Source: DATJFQ01 sp035492775 (lineage in GTDB: Bacteria > Acidobacteriota > Vicinamibacteria > Vicinamibacterales > 2-12-FULL-66-21). Taken from it: a stretch of 64,000 bases of DNA. Location: positions 62,001 through 126,000 of the forward strand of contig DATJIW010000057.1 of the NCBI GenBank assembly GCA_035492775.1, given 5' to 3'. Numbering within the stretch: position 1 is the first letter of the stretch; every line of letters begins with the position of its first letter. This document shows, piece after piece, positions 1 through 9,195 of this stretch. The notes beneath the pieces are model-generated. The model did no database searches. It saw nothing but the letters and a program-made list of their open reading frames with translations, and had not been told where the DNA came from. The position numbers and the translations under genes are program-made.

Positions 1-182
1 GACGGATCGATCGCACGCAGGTCGGTCAGCAGCACCGCAGGATCCGGCCGTGGTGCGCCACGCCCGCGGCCCGCAGTCAGACGATCGACAACGGAATCCA
101 ACGCCTGCTGCGAATGGGGGGCTCGAGCGGACAGAACGGCCGAAAGACCGACGAGGAGCGCAGCACCAGCGACGCGACGCAT
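1..182 (-). CDS. Secreted protein, N-terminal fragment (runs off the window)
   Basis: Reading the minus strand from ATG at 182 gives 60 codons without a stop. The protein begins MRRVAGAALLVGLSAVLSAR, a Sec signal peptide with a basic n-region, a hydrophobic core and likely cleavage near Ala-Pro-His-Ser, followed by an Arg/Gly/Pro-rich linker and LLTDLRAIDPS. The rest lies outside the window. It is transcribed divergently from the kinase operon, with 45 bp between the two start codons. I do not recognise a family from this fragment. The signal peptide supports a real, exported protein. Confidence 0.6.
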   Translation of the reverse strand, partial: MRRVAGAALLVGLSAVLSARAPHSQQALDSVVDRLTAGRGRGAPRPDPAVLLTDLRAIDP

Positions 183-210
183 GCGGGATGCTACACCGAA
201 CTACCTCGTG

Positions 211-216
211 TATGCT
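211..216 (+). promoter_or_regulatory. Candidate -10 box of the kinase operon
   Basis: TATGCT ends 12 nt before the kinase ATG at 228. No Shine-Dalgarno sequence separates them, so the mRNA leader would be only about 5 nt. I see no convincing -35 element. The spacing matches boxes seen before acyP and guaA in this window. Confidence 0.4.
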
Positions 217-227
217 GTCCGCACTCA

Positions 228-2762
228 ATGACCCCGGGAGAACGCGTCGGGTCCTACGAAATTGTCGCGCTGATCGGCGCGGGCGGCATGGGCGAGGTGT
301 ACCACGCCCGCGACACGGCGCTCGGCCGTGACGTCGCGATCAAAGTCCTGCCCGCGGGATTCGCGACCGACCATGAGCGCCTTCGCCGCTTCGTTCAGGA
401 AGCGCAGGCCGCGGCCGCGCTCGAACACCCGAACATTCTCGCGATCTACCAGATCGGTCAGCACGGCAACGCTCCATTCATCGCATCCGAACTGCTGAAG
501 GGCAGCACCATCCGTGATCTGCTGCGTGACGGTCCGCTGCCCGTGCGGAAGGCGATAGACTACGCGATCCAGATCGCTCGAGGACTCGCGGCTGCGCACG
601 ACAAAGGCATCATTCATCGCGATCTGAAGCCCGACAACCTGTTCGTCACCAGCGACGGGCGCGTGAAGATCCTCGATTTCGGCGTCGCCAAGCTGCTGAT
701 CGCCGACGCCTCGGTCGACCGGACGATGAGCGTCAACACCGGGGAGGGCACCGTCCTCGGCACCGTCGGCTACATGTCGCCGGAGCAGGTGCGCGGGCAG
801 ACGGTCGACGCCCGCTCCGACATATTCAGCCTGGGCGCTGTTCTCTACGAGATGCTGTCCGGGCGGCGCCCCTTTCAGAAGGATTCGAGCGCCGACACCG
901 TCGCCGCCGTGCTGCACGAGGATCCGCCGGACCTCACGTCCGGCGATCGGGCAGTCCCGCCGATCCTCGAACGGACGCTGCGTCGCTGCCTCGAAAAGGC
1001 GCCGCAGGAGCGATTCCAGTCCGCGCGCGACGTGGCGTTTGCGCTCGAGGATCTGTCTTCAGTGTCGGCGCATCACGCCACGATTCCGGCGATGGCGCCG
1101 CGCCGACAGCACAGGGCGCTCGTCGCCGCTGTCGGAGCTGCTGCCGTCCTCCTCAGCGTCGGCGCCGCCGGCATCGTCGCCGGGCGATGGAATCGACCGG
1201 CCGCGACGCAGCCCACGTTTCAGCCGGTGACCTTCCGGCGGGGTACGCTGCTGTCGGCGCGATTCGCCCCCGCAGGAGACACGATCGTTTACGGCGCCGC
1301 GTGGGACGGCAAGCCGCCCGAAACATTCGCGGTCAGTGGCGCGAGCCCTGAATCGCGTCCGCTCGGCTATCCGAACACCGACATCTACGCGATCTCGCCG
1401 AAAGGCGAACTGGCGCTTTCGTACCGCACGGCCACACCATTTCCGCCGGTTGCCGGCGTCCTCGCGCAGGTTCCGCTGCTCGGCGGCGCCGCGCCGCGGG
1501 AGATTCACAAAAGCGTCGAGTATGCCGACTGGGCGACCGACGGATCCATGGCGGTCACCATCGACGCCGGCATTGGCGATCGGCTCGAGTACCCGATCGG
1601 AAATACGCTCTACGAAACCAACACGCCCATCCACATGATCCGTGTGTCGGCCGACGGCACGCTCGTGGCCTTTTACGAACCGCAGGACAAAGGACTCGCG
1701 ATCGCGACGATCGACAAGGCGAAGAAGAAGACCACCCTGACGACGGGTTGGCTGGCCATCGATGGTCTTGCCTGGGCTCCATCGGGCGACGAGGTGTGGT
1801 TCTCTGCCAGAGGTCGCGAGAGCGGGTGGGGTTTATACGCGGTCACACGCGCGGGAGCGCTGCGGACGCTGCTTCGGACGCCGACCGAGTTTTATCTGCA
1901 CGACGTCGCCCCCGACGGCCGGGTGCTGGCCAGCGAAGAGAAGCAGGCGCGCGGCATCCGGTACATGGCTCCGGGCGCGACAAGCGAAGACGACCTGTCG
2001 TGGCTCGACGGCTCCGTCCTGCGCGACCTGTCGCCGGACGGGCGTACGATTCTCTTCAACGAAACGGGAGAGGCCGCGGGTGCCGGCGGCTCCGTCTACC
2101 TGCGCAACACCGATGGCTCGCCGGCGGTTCGTCTTGGGTCGGGGGCCGGATGGGCGCTCTCGCCGGACGGCAAATCGGTACTCGCGACTGCCAGAGGGGG
2201 TCGCGCGCTCTCCGTCATGCCGACCGGACCCGGCCCGACCCAGGAACTGAAAGGTGGCATTCGGGTCCGGACTCAGGCCGTCTGGATGCCCGACGGCCGT
2301 CACGTGCTCTTCGGCGGCGACGACGGCCAGGGGAAAGTGCGCCTGTATCTGCAGGATCTCGGGGGCGAGCCCCACGCGATCTCGCCAAGCAGCGAGCTGG
2401 ACGGCTTCGCCGTATCGCCGGATGGGACGACGATCGCCGCCACGCTCGACCGCCAGCCCGTCCTCATCAAGATCGGCGGGGGAGCACCGCAGCCCCTGCC
2501 CGGCGGGAAATACTACGAGCGCCCCGTCGCATGGACTCTCGACGGGCGATCGCTGTTCGTGTCGGACACCGTGCTGGCGACGACGATCTCGCGCGTTGAC
2601 ATCGCCAGCGGTGCCCGCACGCCATGGAAGACACTCCTTCCCTCCGACAGTGCTGGCGTGACAGCAGTGGGCTTCGTGTCCATCCGCGAGGATGGACGCT
2701 CCTATGCGTATTCCTACATCCGGCGGCTCTCCCAGCTGTTCGTCATCTCGGGGCTGAGATAA
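228..2762 (+). CDS. Receptor-type Ser/Thr protein kinase with TolB-like propeller (1 of 3)
   Basis: The 844-residue protein has an N-terminal eukaryotic-like (Hanks/PknB) kinase domain at about 10-275: glycine loop GAGGMGEVY, catalytic Lys39, HRDLKPDN at 130-137 and DFG at 150-152. One membrane span follows at about 297-319. The remaining ~520 residues hold repeated SPDG-type units typical of TolB/PD40 beta-propellers and should lie in the periplasm. The family phosphorylates Ser/Thr of cytoplasmic targets. The propeller is presumably a sensor or binding module, and its ligand is unknown. An upstream in-frame ATG at 114 would add residues unlike a kinase N-terminus, so 228 is preferred. It is the first gene of a three-kinase operon. 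Confidence 0.93.
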   Translation: MTPGERVGSYEIVALIGAGGMGEVYHARDTALGRDVAIKVLPAGFATDHERLRRFVQEAQAAAALEHPNILAIYQIGQHGNAPFIASELLKGSTIRDLLRDGPLPVRKAIDYAIQIARGLAAAHDKGIIHRDLKPDNLFVTSDGRVKILDFGVAKLLIADASVDRTMSVNTGEGTVLGTVGYMSPEQVRGQTVDARSDIFSLGAVLYEMLSGRRPFQKDSSADTVAAVLHEDPPDLTSGDRAVPPILERTLRRCLEKAPQERFQSARDVAFALEDLSSVSAHHATIPAMAPRRQHRALVAAVGAAAVLLSVGAAGIVAGRWNRPAATQPTFQPVTFRRGTLLSARFAPAGDTIVYGAAWDGKPPETFAVSGASPESRPLGYPNTDIYAISPKGELALSYRTATPFPPVAGVLAQVPLLGGAAPREIHKSVEYADWATDGSMAVTIDAGIGDRLEYPIGNTLYETNTPIHMIRVSADGTLVAFYEPQDKGLAIATIDKAKKKTTLTTGWLAIDGLAWAPSGDEVWFSARGRESGWGLYAVTRAGALRTLLRTPTEFYLHDVAPDGRVLASEEKQARGIRYMAPGATSEDDLSWLDGSVLRDLSPDGRTILFNETGEAAGAGGSVYLRNTDGSPAVRLGSGAGWALSPDGKSVLATARGGRALSVMPTGPGPTQELKGGIRVRTQAVWMPDGRHVLFGGDDGQGKVRLYLQDLGGEPHAISPSSELDGFAVSPDGTTIAATLDRQPVLIKIGGGAPQPLPGGKYYERPVAWTLDGRSLFVSDTVLATTISRVDIASGARTPWKTLLPSDSAGVTAVGFVSIREDGRSYAYSYIRRLSQLFVISGLR

Positions 2763-2767
2763 CGGCG

Positions 2768-5455
2768 ATGACACCCGGCGATCGGCTCGGTGTCTACGAA
2801 GTCGTCGCGCAGATCGGCGCCGGCGGCATGGGGGAGGTGTATCGCGCCCGCGATACCCGGCTCAATCGGGACGTCGCGATCAAGGTCCTTCCGGATCTCT
2901 TCGCTCACGATCCAGAGCGTCTCGCCCGCTTCGAGCGTGAGGCGCAGACGCTGGGCGCTCTGAACCATTCGAACATCGCCCACGTCTATGGCGTGATCGA
3001 CCTGCCGAGCGGCGGACGCGGCATGGTGATGGAGTGCATCGATGGCGAGGATCTGGCCCACCTGCTCGCGCGCGGTCGTCTCCCGATCGAGGACGCGCTG
3101 GGCATCGCGCGGCAGATGGCCGAAGCGCTCGAAGCGGCGCACGAGCACGGGATCGTCCATCGCGATCTCAAGCCCGCGAACGTCGTCGTCCGCTCCGACG
3201 GCACGGTGAAAGTACTCGACTTCGGGCTGGCCAAGGGAGTCGCCCCGGTCAGCGCCGTGTCGGGCGCGGCACTCGATTCACCGACATTTACGGCTCATGC
3301 GACGCAGCTTGGATTGATCGTCGGCACGGCCGCCTACATGGCGCCAGAGCAGGCCCGGGGCAAGCCCGTCGATCGCCGGGCCGACATCTGGTCGTTCGGC
3401 GTTGTCGTGTACGAGATGCTTGCCGGACACCGCGCATTCGAAGGCGAAGAGATCTCGGACGTTTTGGCGGCGGTGCTGCGGCAGGACATCGACTGGAGCG
3501 CGTTGCCGGCGAATACGCCGCCGCGTCTGCGACAGCTGCTGGAGCGATGTCTCGAGCGGGATCCGAAGTCCCGGCTTCGCGACATCGGGGAAGCGCGCGT
3601 CACGGTGGCGAAGGTCGAGGCGGGAGCGCTCGACTCCTCGTCCTCGAATATCCGATCGCCGGTGGTGGCGAAGCCGCCTGGAGCATCCTGGATTCGCTAC
3701 GGGCTCGCCGCGATTGGCGCCGCGCTGCTGACGGCGGCGGCGTTGCTCGCGGTATTCCGGCCCTGGGCGCGGACGACCACGTCGATGATCGCTCGCTTCT
3801 CACTGCTTCCTCCATCAGGCGCCGGTCTGTATCCCGACTCGACGGGTGTCGCCATATCTCCCGATGGGACGATGGTCGCCTTCGTCGTTGGCGGCGTCAC
3901 CCGCTCCGATTCGCAGATCTGGGTTCGGTCGCTTGCCTCGATGACAGCACGGCGGCTGGATGATGCGGACGGAGGAAATCTACCGTTCTGGTCGCCTGAC
4001 AGCCGTCGGATCGGATTCTTCACGAACACCAAGCTGAAAACGATTGCGGCCTCAGGGGGCCGATCAGAAATCGTGTGCGACGCGCCAGGGGCCCGCGGCG
4101 CGGCGTGGAACGCGTCGAACGTGATCGTGTTCGCGCCCGACGCGTCCGGCCCTCTCTACCGCGTATCGGCCGGCGGCGGCACTCCGACCGTTGTGACGGC
4201 ACTCGACGCGTCGAAAAAAGAATATAGTCACCGGTTCCCGAGCTTCCTTCCCGACGGGGACCATTTCACCTTCGCAGCACTCCCGAGCCACAACGGACGT
4301 TTCGACGTCTCGGTGGGATCGGTGTCCGGCGGCGTCACAGCACGTGTGCCGATCGGACCGATGGAGAGCGCGCCCGTTTACGTGGATCCCGGGTGGCTGC
4401 TCTACGAGCGCCAGGGCGTACTCGTCGCGCAGCGCTTCGATCCGGCATCGCTCAAAACACGGGGCGACGCGACGCCGATGCCGGACGAACCCTCGATGGT
4501 GCTCGATCCGACGGTGTCGTACACGGCGGGCCGTCCGGTTTCCGTTTCCACAACGGGGATGCTCGCCTACTTCTCGTCTCCGTCGATCAACACCGTCGCC
4601 GAGTGGTACGACGCCGCGGGACATCAGATCGGCACACTCGAAATCCCGGCGGGACATTATGAACACGTCGACATTTCTCCAGACGGCACCCGCGCCATTT
4701 TCGTGAAATCCACGTCACCGTCCGAATCGGCCTTGTGGCTGGTCGATTTGAGCAACGGAAGCGCGGTCCCGGTGACATCAGCGCCCGGCCGGAACGACAG
4801 CCCGATCTGGTCGCCCGATGGTTCGCGCATCGCTTTCGCCGCCGACCGCGACGGCGGTCAGAGCGTGTATCTCAAGACAATCGGCGACCCGAGCCCCGAA
4901 CAGGTTCTGTACCGGTCCGATGTCCCGTTCAAGAATCCCGCTGCCTGGTCGCCGGACGGCAACTGGATCGCGATGACGCAGCTCGACCCGATGACCGCCC
5001 AGAACGTGTGGCTTCTGCCGGCGGGCGGTGGATCGATGAAACTGTTCTACGCCGGACCGACGCGCGAGAACGCCGGCCCCATCTCGCCGGACGGCCGCTG
5101 GATCACGTACGTCTCCGACCAGACGGGGCGGTACGAGCTCTACGTGCAATCGTTTCCGACGCCGGGCCACGCCGTTCAGATCTCCCGCGGAGGAGCCGTA
5201 CAGATGTGGTGGGCCCATGACTCGTCGCGGCTGGTCTACCTCGACGATCAGTTCCGATCGTTGTGGCGTGTCGATTTGCGACCGGGCTCGACCCTATCGC
5301 CAGGCGCGCCGGTGAAGATGGGGGACCTGCCGCCCGACATCGTCTGGATGGCGGCGATGCCCGATCTGCAGAAGTACCTCGCGCTCGCGCCGGAACGCAG
5401 CGGCATCGGCTCGATCACGGTCGTGCAGAACTGGCAGACGGCTCTAGAAAAATGA
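2768..5455 (+). CDS. Receptor-type Ser/Thr protein kinase with TolB-like propeller (2 of 3)
   Basis: The 895-residue protein has the same plan as its neighbours: kinase domain (GAGGMGEVY, Lys39, HRDLKPAN from 131, DFG at 151-153), one membrane helix at about 311-330, and a periplasmic region rich in PD40/TolB repeats (for example ISPDGTMVAF, WSPDGSRIAF). The start at 2768 lies 5 bp after the stop of kinase 1, which suggests translational coupling. Only the kinase halves are clearly alike. The propellers differ in sequence, so the three proteins may sense different signals. All catalytic residues are present, so I expect an active kinase. Confidence 0.93.
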   Translation: MTPGDRLGVYEVVAQIGAGGMGEVYRARDTRLNRDVAIKVLPDLFAHDPERLARFEREAQTLGALNHSNIAHVYGVIDLPSGGRGMVMECIDGEDLAHLLARGRLPIEDALGIARQMAEALEAAHEHGIVHRDLKPANVVVRSDGTVKVLDFGLAKGVAPVSAVSGAALDSPTFTAHATQLGLIVGTAAYMAPEQARGKPVDRRADIWSFGVVVYEMLAGHRAFEGEEISDVLAAVLRQDIDWSALPANTPPRLRQLLERCLERDPKSRLRDIGEARVTVAKVEAGALDSSSSNIRSPVVAKPPGASWIRYGLAAIGAALLTAAALLAVFRPWARTTTSMIARFSLLPPSGAGLYPDSTGVAISPDGTMVAFVVGGVTRSDSQIWVRSLASMTARRLDDADGGNLPFWSPDSRRIGFFTNTKLKTIAASGGRSEIVCDAPGARGAAWNASNVIVFAPDASGPLYRVSAGGGTPTVVTALDASKKEYSHRFPSFLPDGDHFTFAALPSHNGRFDVSVGSVSGGVTARVPIGPMESAPVYVDPGWLLYERQGVLVAQRFDPASLKTRGDATPMPDEPSMVLDPTVSYTAGRPVSVSTTGMLAYFSSPSINTVAEWYDAAGHQIGTLEIPAGHYEHVDISPDGTRAIFVKSTSPSESALWLVDLSNGSAVPVTSAPGRNDSPIWSPDGSRIAFAADRDGGQSVYLKTIGDPSPEQVLYRSDVPFKNPAAWSPDGNWIAMTQLDPMTAQNVWLLPAGGGSMKLFYAGPTRENAGPISPDGRWITYVSDQTGRYELYVQSFPTPGHAVQISRGGAVQMWWAHDSSRLVYLDDQFRSLWRVDLRPGSTLSPGAPVKMGDLPPDIVWMAAMPDLQKYLALAPERSGIGSITVVQNWQTALEK

Positions 5456-8097
5456 ATCCCGGTCAGCGTTTCGGCGCGTACGAAATCGTCGCGCCGCTGG
5501 GGTCCGGCGGAATGGGCGACGTATACAAAGCCCATGACCCGCGGCTCGATCGCGACGTCGCACTGAAAATTCTTTCATCGCAGCTCGCATCCGATACCGA
5601 CGCGGCCGCCCGTTTCGAACGCGAAGCGCTGAGCATCGCGAAGCTCTCGCATCCAAATATCCTCGCCATCTACGAGTTCGGCCGCGCGCGGCTCCCCGAT
5701 TCCGGACACGAGGCCGCGTACGTCGTCACGGAACTGATCGACGGCGAAACACTGCGGGCCCGGCTGGTTTCGGGAGCGCTCCAACCGCGGCGCGCCGTCG
5801 GCTACGCGCAGCAGATCGCGCACGCAATCGCCGCCGCGCACGAGCGGGGCATCGTTCATCGGGACCTCAAGCCCGAGAACGTGATGATCACCCGCGACGA
5901 TCACATCAAAATTCTCGACTTCGGGCTCGCGAAGCCGATCGCCGGCGTCGCGGCCGGCGGCGACGAAACGCGTGCCCTCAACGTGAAGACGACCGCCGGG
6001 ACGGTGCTGGGCACGTTCGGCTACATGGCACCCGAACAGATCCGCGGGCTCATCGTCGATCACCGCGCCGACATCTTTTCGTTTGGCGCGGTGTTGTACG
6101 AGATGCTCAGCGGCGAGCGGGCGTTCAAAGGCGAGACAGCCGCGGACACGATGACGGCAATCCTCACGAAGGATCCGCCCGACCTGGATATTGCCAGACT
6201 GGTCATCTCTCCGGCACTCGATCGCATCGTCCGCCGTTGCCTGGAGAAGCCGGCGGAACTCCGGTTTCAATCGGCGAACGATCTCGCCTTCGCGCTCGAG
6301 AACCTGACGACGACATCCACCGCGTCCGCGGGTGTCATCGCGCCTGCCGCGGCCACCGGTCGGCAGCGCCCCGCGTGGCTGCCATGGTTCATTGCCGCGC
6401 TGGCGCTCCTTGGGGCAGGTGCCGCCGTGCTCCTGAGGCCGGCGCCGCACGACACGGCGATATGGGAGCAGTTCTCGCAGCTCACGGATGCGGCGGGGGA
6501 GGAAACGACTCCAACGATCTCGCCCGACGGCACGACGGTGGCCTACGTCATGCGGCTGAACGGACGCTGGGGGATCTACGCCCAGCGCGTCGGAGGCCGC
6601 AACGCGGTTCCCATCGTGACAGACCCGCAACGCGACCTCGGCGGACCCGCGTACTCGCCCGACGGCGCGTCGATCGCTTTTCACGAGTCGGACAGCGATG
6701 GCGGAATCTTCGTGGCCGGTGCAACGGGCGAGTCGGTTCGACGCTTGACGGACGGCGGCTTCAACCCCGCCTGGTCGTCCGATGGCAAACAAATCGCGTT
6801 TACCACGGAAGAAGAGATCGATCCGTCGAACCGTCTCACCACGAGTAGCTTGTACATCGTGGATGCCGCCGGCGGCGCGCCCAGGAGGCTCACGAAGGAC
6901 GACGATGCGATCGCGCCATCGTGGTCGCCGTCGGGCCGGCGCATCGTTTACTGGAGCAACACGAACGGGCAGCGTGACATCTACACGATGCCATCCGCCG
7001 GCGGTGCGCGCACGGCACTGACGAACGACCCCGCCATCGATTGGTCCCCGCAATGGTCGCCGGATGGACGGTTCGTGTATTTCTCGAGCGACCGTGGCGG
7101 CCAGATGAATGTCTGGCGCATCGCCGTAGACGAGGACAGTGGAGCACCGAAGGGTCCGCCCGAGCCGGTGACCAACGGAGTGCAGGCCTCCGCAGCACTC
7201 GCACGACTGTCGGCGAAAGGCGACCGGTTCGTCTTCCGCTCGCGCGTCAACTCGATCAATCCGGTGGCTGTCCCCCTCGACCCGATCGCGGGAACGGCAG
7301 GTGTGCCGCGAGTGCTCGATGAATCGAACAACATCCGCGTGCCGAGCGACGTCTCTCCTGACGGCACTCAGCTGGCGCTCTACAGCATTGGCGAAAAGCA
7401 GGAAGACATCTTCCTCAGCCGCATCGACGGTTCCGCGATGCATCGACTGACGGACGATGCGCCGCGCGACCGTGCCCCCATGTTCACGAACGACGGCAAG
7501 TCGGTCGTGTTCTATTCGACGCGTGGCGGCAATTGGAGCGGATGGACGATGCGCACCGACGGCAGTGCGCTGCGGAAGATTGTGAATCCCGCTGCCGGCT
7601 TCGCGTACCCGATCCCCTCTCCGGTGGACGACCGGATTGCTTTCATGGAAACGGTCGGCGACCAGGCGAGTTACGTGGTGTCGCTGAATACCGGCGTTCT
7701 GCAGCGGCTGCCGGGCACCAAGGTCAACGGCGGCAAGCTTTCCCCCCTGGCGTGGTCTCCTGATGCGAAGAAGATCGCGGGGACGCTGGCTTCCGACAGT
7801 GGCCGCTCGATTGGCGTCGCAGTGTATGACCTCGCGAGTCATGTGATCACCGCCATTTCTGGCGATGACGCGGCAGCGGTCCGATGGGTGCCTGGCACTC
7901 AGCGGCTGGTGTATTTCGCACACAACGGCACTCAGCTCGTGCTGCTCGACAGCGCGTCGAAGCAGCGCACGGTCATTCCCGTGCAGCTGCCCGGCCCCTC
8001 CATCAGCGACGTATTCGCCATCAGCCGCGACGGGCGGTCGATTTATTACGGCGCCGTCCGCGCCCAGTCCGACATCTGGCTGGCACAAAAGCGCTGA
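5452..8097 (+). CDS. Receptor-type Ser/Thr protein kinase with TolB-like propeller (3 of 3)
   Basis: The ATG at 5452 overlaps the stop of kinase 2 (ATGA), so the three genes form one operon. The 881-residue product has a kinase domain (GSGGMGDVY, Lys39, HRDLKPEN from 136, DFG at 156-158), a membrane helix at about 309-328, and an extracytoplasmic propeller with at least six SPDG/WSxDG repeats. Family knowledge predicts autophosphorylation in the activation segment and phosphorylation of unknown cytoplasmic substrates. No dedicated phosphatase gene is visible nearby. Confidence 0.93.
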   Translation: MNPGQRFGAYEIVAPLGSGGMGDVYKAHDPRLDRDVALKILSSQLASDTDAAARFEREALSIAKLSHPNILAIYEFGRARLPDSGHEAAYVVTELIDGETLRARLVSGALQPRRAVGYAQQIAHAIAAAHERGIVHRDLKPENVMITRDDHIKILDFGLAKPIAGVAAGGDETRALNVKTTAGTVLGTFGYMAPEQIRGLIVDHRADIFSFGAVLYEMLSGERAFKGETAADTMTAILTKDPPDLDIARLVISPALDRIVRRCLEKPAELRFQSANDLAFALENLTTTSTASAGVIAPAAATGRQRPAWLPWFIAALALLGAGAAVLLRPAPHDTAIWEQFSQLTDAAGEETTPTISPDGTTVAYVMRLNGRWGIYAQRVGGRNAVPIVTDPQRDLGGPAYSPDGASIAFHESDSDGGIFVAGATGESVRRLTDGGFNPAWSSDGKQIAFTTEEEIDPSNRLTTSSLYIVDAAGGAPRRLTKDDDAIAPSWSPSGRRIVYWSNTNGQRDIYTMPSAGGARTALTNDPAIDWSPQWSPDGRFVYFSSDRGGQMNVWRIAVDEDSGAPKGPPEPVTNGVQASAALARLSAKGDRFVFRSRVNSINPVAVPLDPIAGTAGVPRVLDESNNIRVPSDVSPDGTQLALYSIGEKQEDIFLSRIDGSAMHRLTDDAPRDRAPMFTNDGKSVVFYSTRGGNWSGWTMRTDGSALRKIVNPAAGFAYPIPSPVDDRIAFMETVGDQASYVVSLNTGVLQRLPGTKVNGGKLSPLAWSPDAKKIAGTLASDSGRSIGVAVYDLASHVITAISGDDAAAVRWVPGTQRLVYFAHNGTQLVLLDSASKQRTVIPVQLPGPSISDVFAISRDGRSIYYGAVRAQSDIWLAQKR

Positions 8098-8220
8098 CGA
8101 TGCTGAGCGCAGGGAGCCGTCTGGGCGGCTGCGATTTCGGCGTCGGCTCATCGACGGCCTCGCCGACTGCGTCCTGTCAGACACGGAGGGCACCGGCTCG
8201 TCGGGACCCGCGTTCAAGCG

Positions 8221-8254
8221 TATGATGTCTAGCTCCGCCGCGAATGCCCGCGGC
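8221..8254 (+). promoter_or_regulatory. Candidate -10 box and 5' leader hairpin
   Basis: TATGAT at 8221-8226 could start a transcript near 8233. The leader then contains a GC-rich hairpin, GCCGCG (8237-8242) pairing with CGCGGC (8249-8254), followed by a strong Shine-Dalgarno GGGAGG and the ATG at 8277. Nothing else is obvious in 8098-8220. Confidence 0.35.
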
Positions 8255-8276
8255 GCGAAGAGGGAGGTAACCGGCG

Positions 8277-8696
8277 ATGCGAACCATTCTCTCGGCGGCC
8301 ATGATCGTTCTTGCCTCGGCATCCGTTTCGTACGCCCAGGCACAACCCGAAAAAGCGCTGCTGGATGCGGTAGCGGCCCGTTCACAAGCCATGACCGGCG
8401 GGGATGGCGCCGCCTGGGGTAAGTACACGACCGACGACTTCATGGTGATCGGGACGGACGGGGTCGCGAAAACCAAGGCTCAGCGCATAACCGAGATCAA
8501 CGCAGCGAAATCCTCACCGTCAAGCGCCCCCTCGGCGTCTCCGCAGCCGAACTGGCGTATGTACGGATCCACGACCGCCATCAGCACGGTTCAGACGACG
8601 GTGGAGGACAAGCCCACCATGATCACGAGCGTCTGGGTAAAGCAGCAAGGGATGTGGAAGGTCGCAACCGTCCAGTTGACGACTGTCACGAAGTAA
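8277..8696 (+). CDS. Secreted SnoaL/DUF4440-like (NTF2-fold) protein
   Basis: The 139-residue protein starts with a clear signal peptide ending at about AYA-Q (residues 1-21). The mature part resembles NTF2-fold DUF4440/SnoaL proteins: an amphipathic helix (LLDAVAARSQAMTGGD), a WGKYTTDDFMVIGTDG segment and a final strand pair (VWVKQQGMWKVA). Such proteins bind small molecules in a cone-shaped pocket or are non-enzymatic, and the role here is unknown. The ATG is supported by the GGGAGG site 10-15 nt upstream. It is probably monocistronic: 179 bp separate it from the kinases and 91 bp from the next gene. Confidence 0.8.
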   Translation: MRTILSAAMIVLASASVSYAQAQPEKALLDAVAARSQAMTGGDGAAWGKYTTDDFMVIGTDGVAKTKAQRITEINAAKSSPSSAPSASPQPNWRMYGSTTAISTVQTTVEDKPTMITSVWVKQQGMWKVATVQLTTVTK

Positions 8697-8787
8697 AGGG
8701 AAACATCTGCCGACTTCCTGAGTGAGTTGAAAGCGAAGGTCGCGACGCGCTGGACCGCGCGGGCGCGGATTTTGCTCAGCTCGCTGC

Positions 8788-9195
8788 GTGCGCACACGCA
8801 CTTCGGCTACGCCGCGGGCGCTCACCGCGTTGCTCATCACGGCCGCGCTTGGGGCGTGCAGCAGCCCCGAGAAGCAGCTCGAGCAGTCGGACAAGAAAAT
8901 CGAGGGACTGAGAGCCACTGCGCAGACGATCGGCCAGGCGTGGCTGAAGGGTGAGGTGTCGGAAAGGTACGCCAGGGCGGCCTTGCAGCAGACGCTCCAG
9001 CTCCTCGACAAGGAACGCGCAACCCTTACTGCATCTCCAAGGCTGCTGCTCGACCCGCGCGGCGCCTCCGTATCCCGCGATGCGGAACACCTCTCGCGCG
9101 TACTCGCGGCGCTGATCGACGACGCGCATCATGGCGACGACGCGTCCGCGCGCAGGCACCTCGCGGACGTCGCGGGATCGCGGGGTTCACCATGA
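8788..9195 (+). CDS. Small lipoprotein, first gene of the NRAMP-like operon
   Basis: The 135-residue protein has a basic N-terminus, a hydrophobic segment and the lipobox LGAC (Cys at about residue 24), so it should be lipidated and membrane-anchored on the periplasmic side. The rest is predicted helical and highly charged. The stop overlaps the ATG of the transporter gene (ATGA at 9192-9195), so it is likely co-translated with it and may be an accessory subunit. I recognise no domain family. Confidence 0.7.
   Translation: MRTRTSATPRALTALLITAALGACSSPEKQLEQSDKKIEGLRATAQTIGQAWLKGEVSERYARAALQQTLQLLDKERATLTASPRLLLDPRGASVSRDAEHLSRVLAALIDDAHHGDDASARRHLADVAGSRGSP

Noticed and set aside
5575..8385. 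936-codon minus-strand frame antisense to kinase 3
   Set aside because: Arg/His/Asp-rich shadow with no motif. The plus strand encodes a complete kinase.
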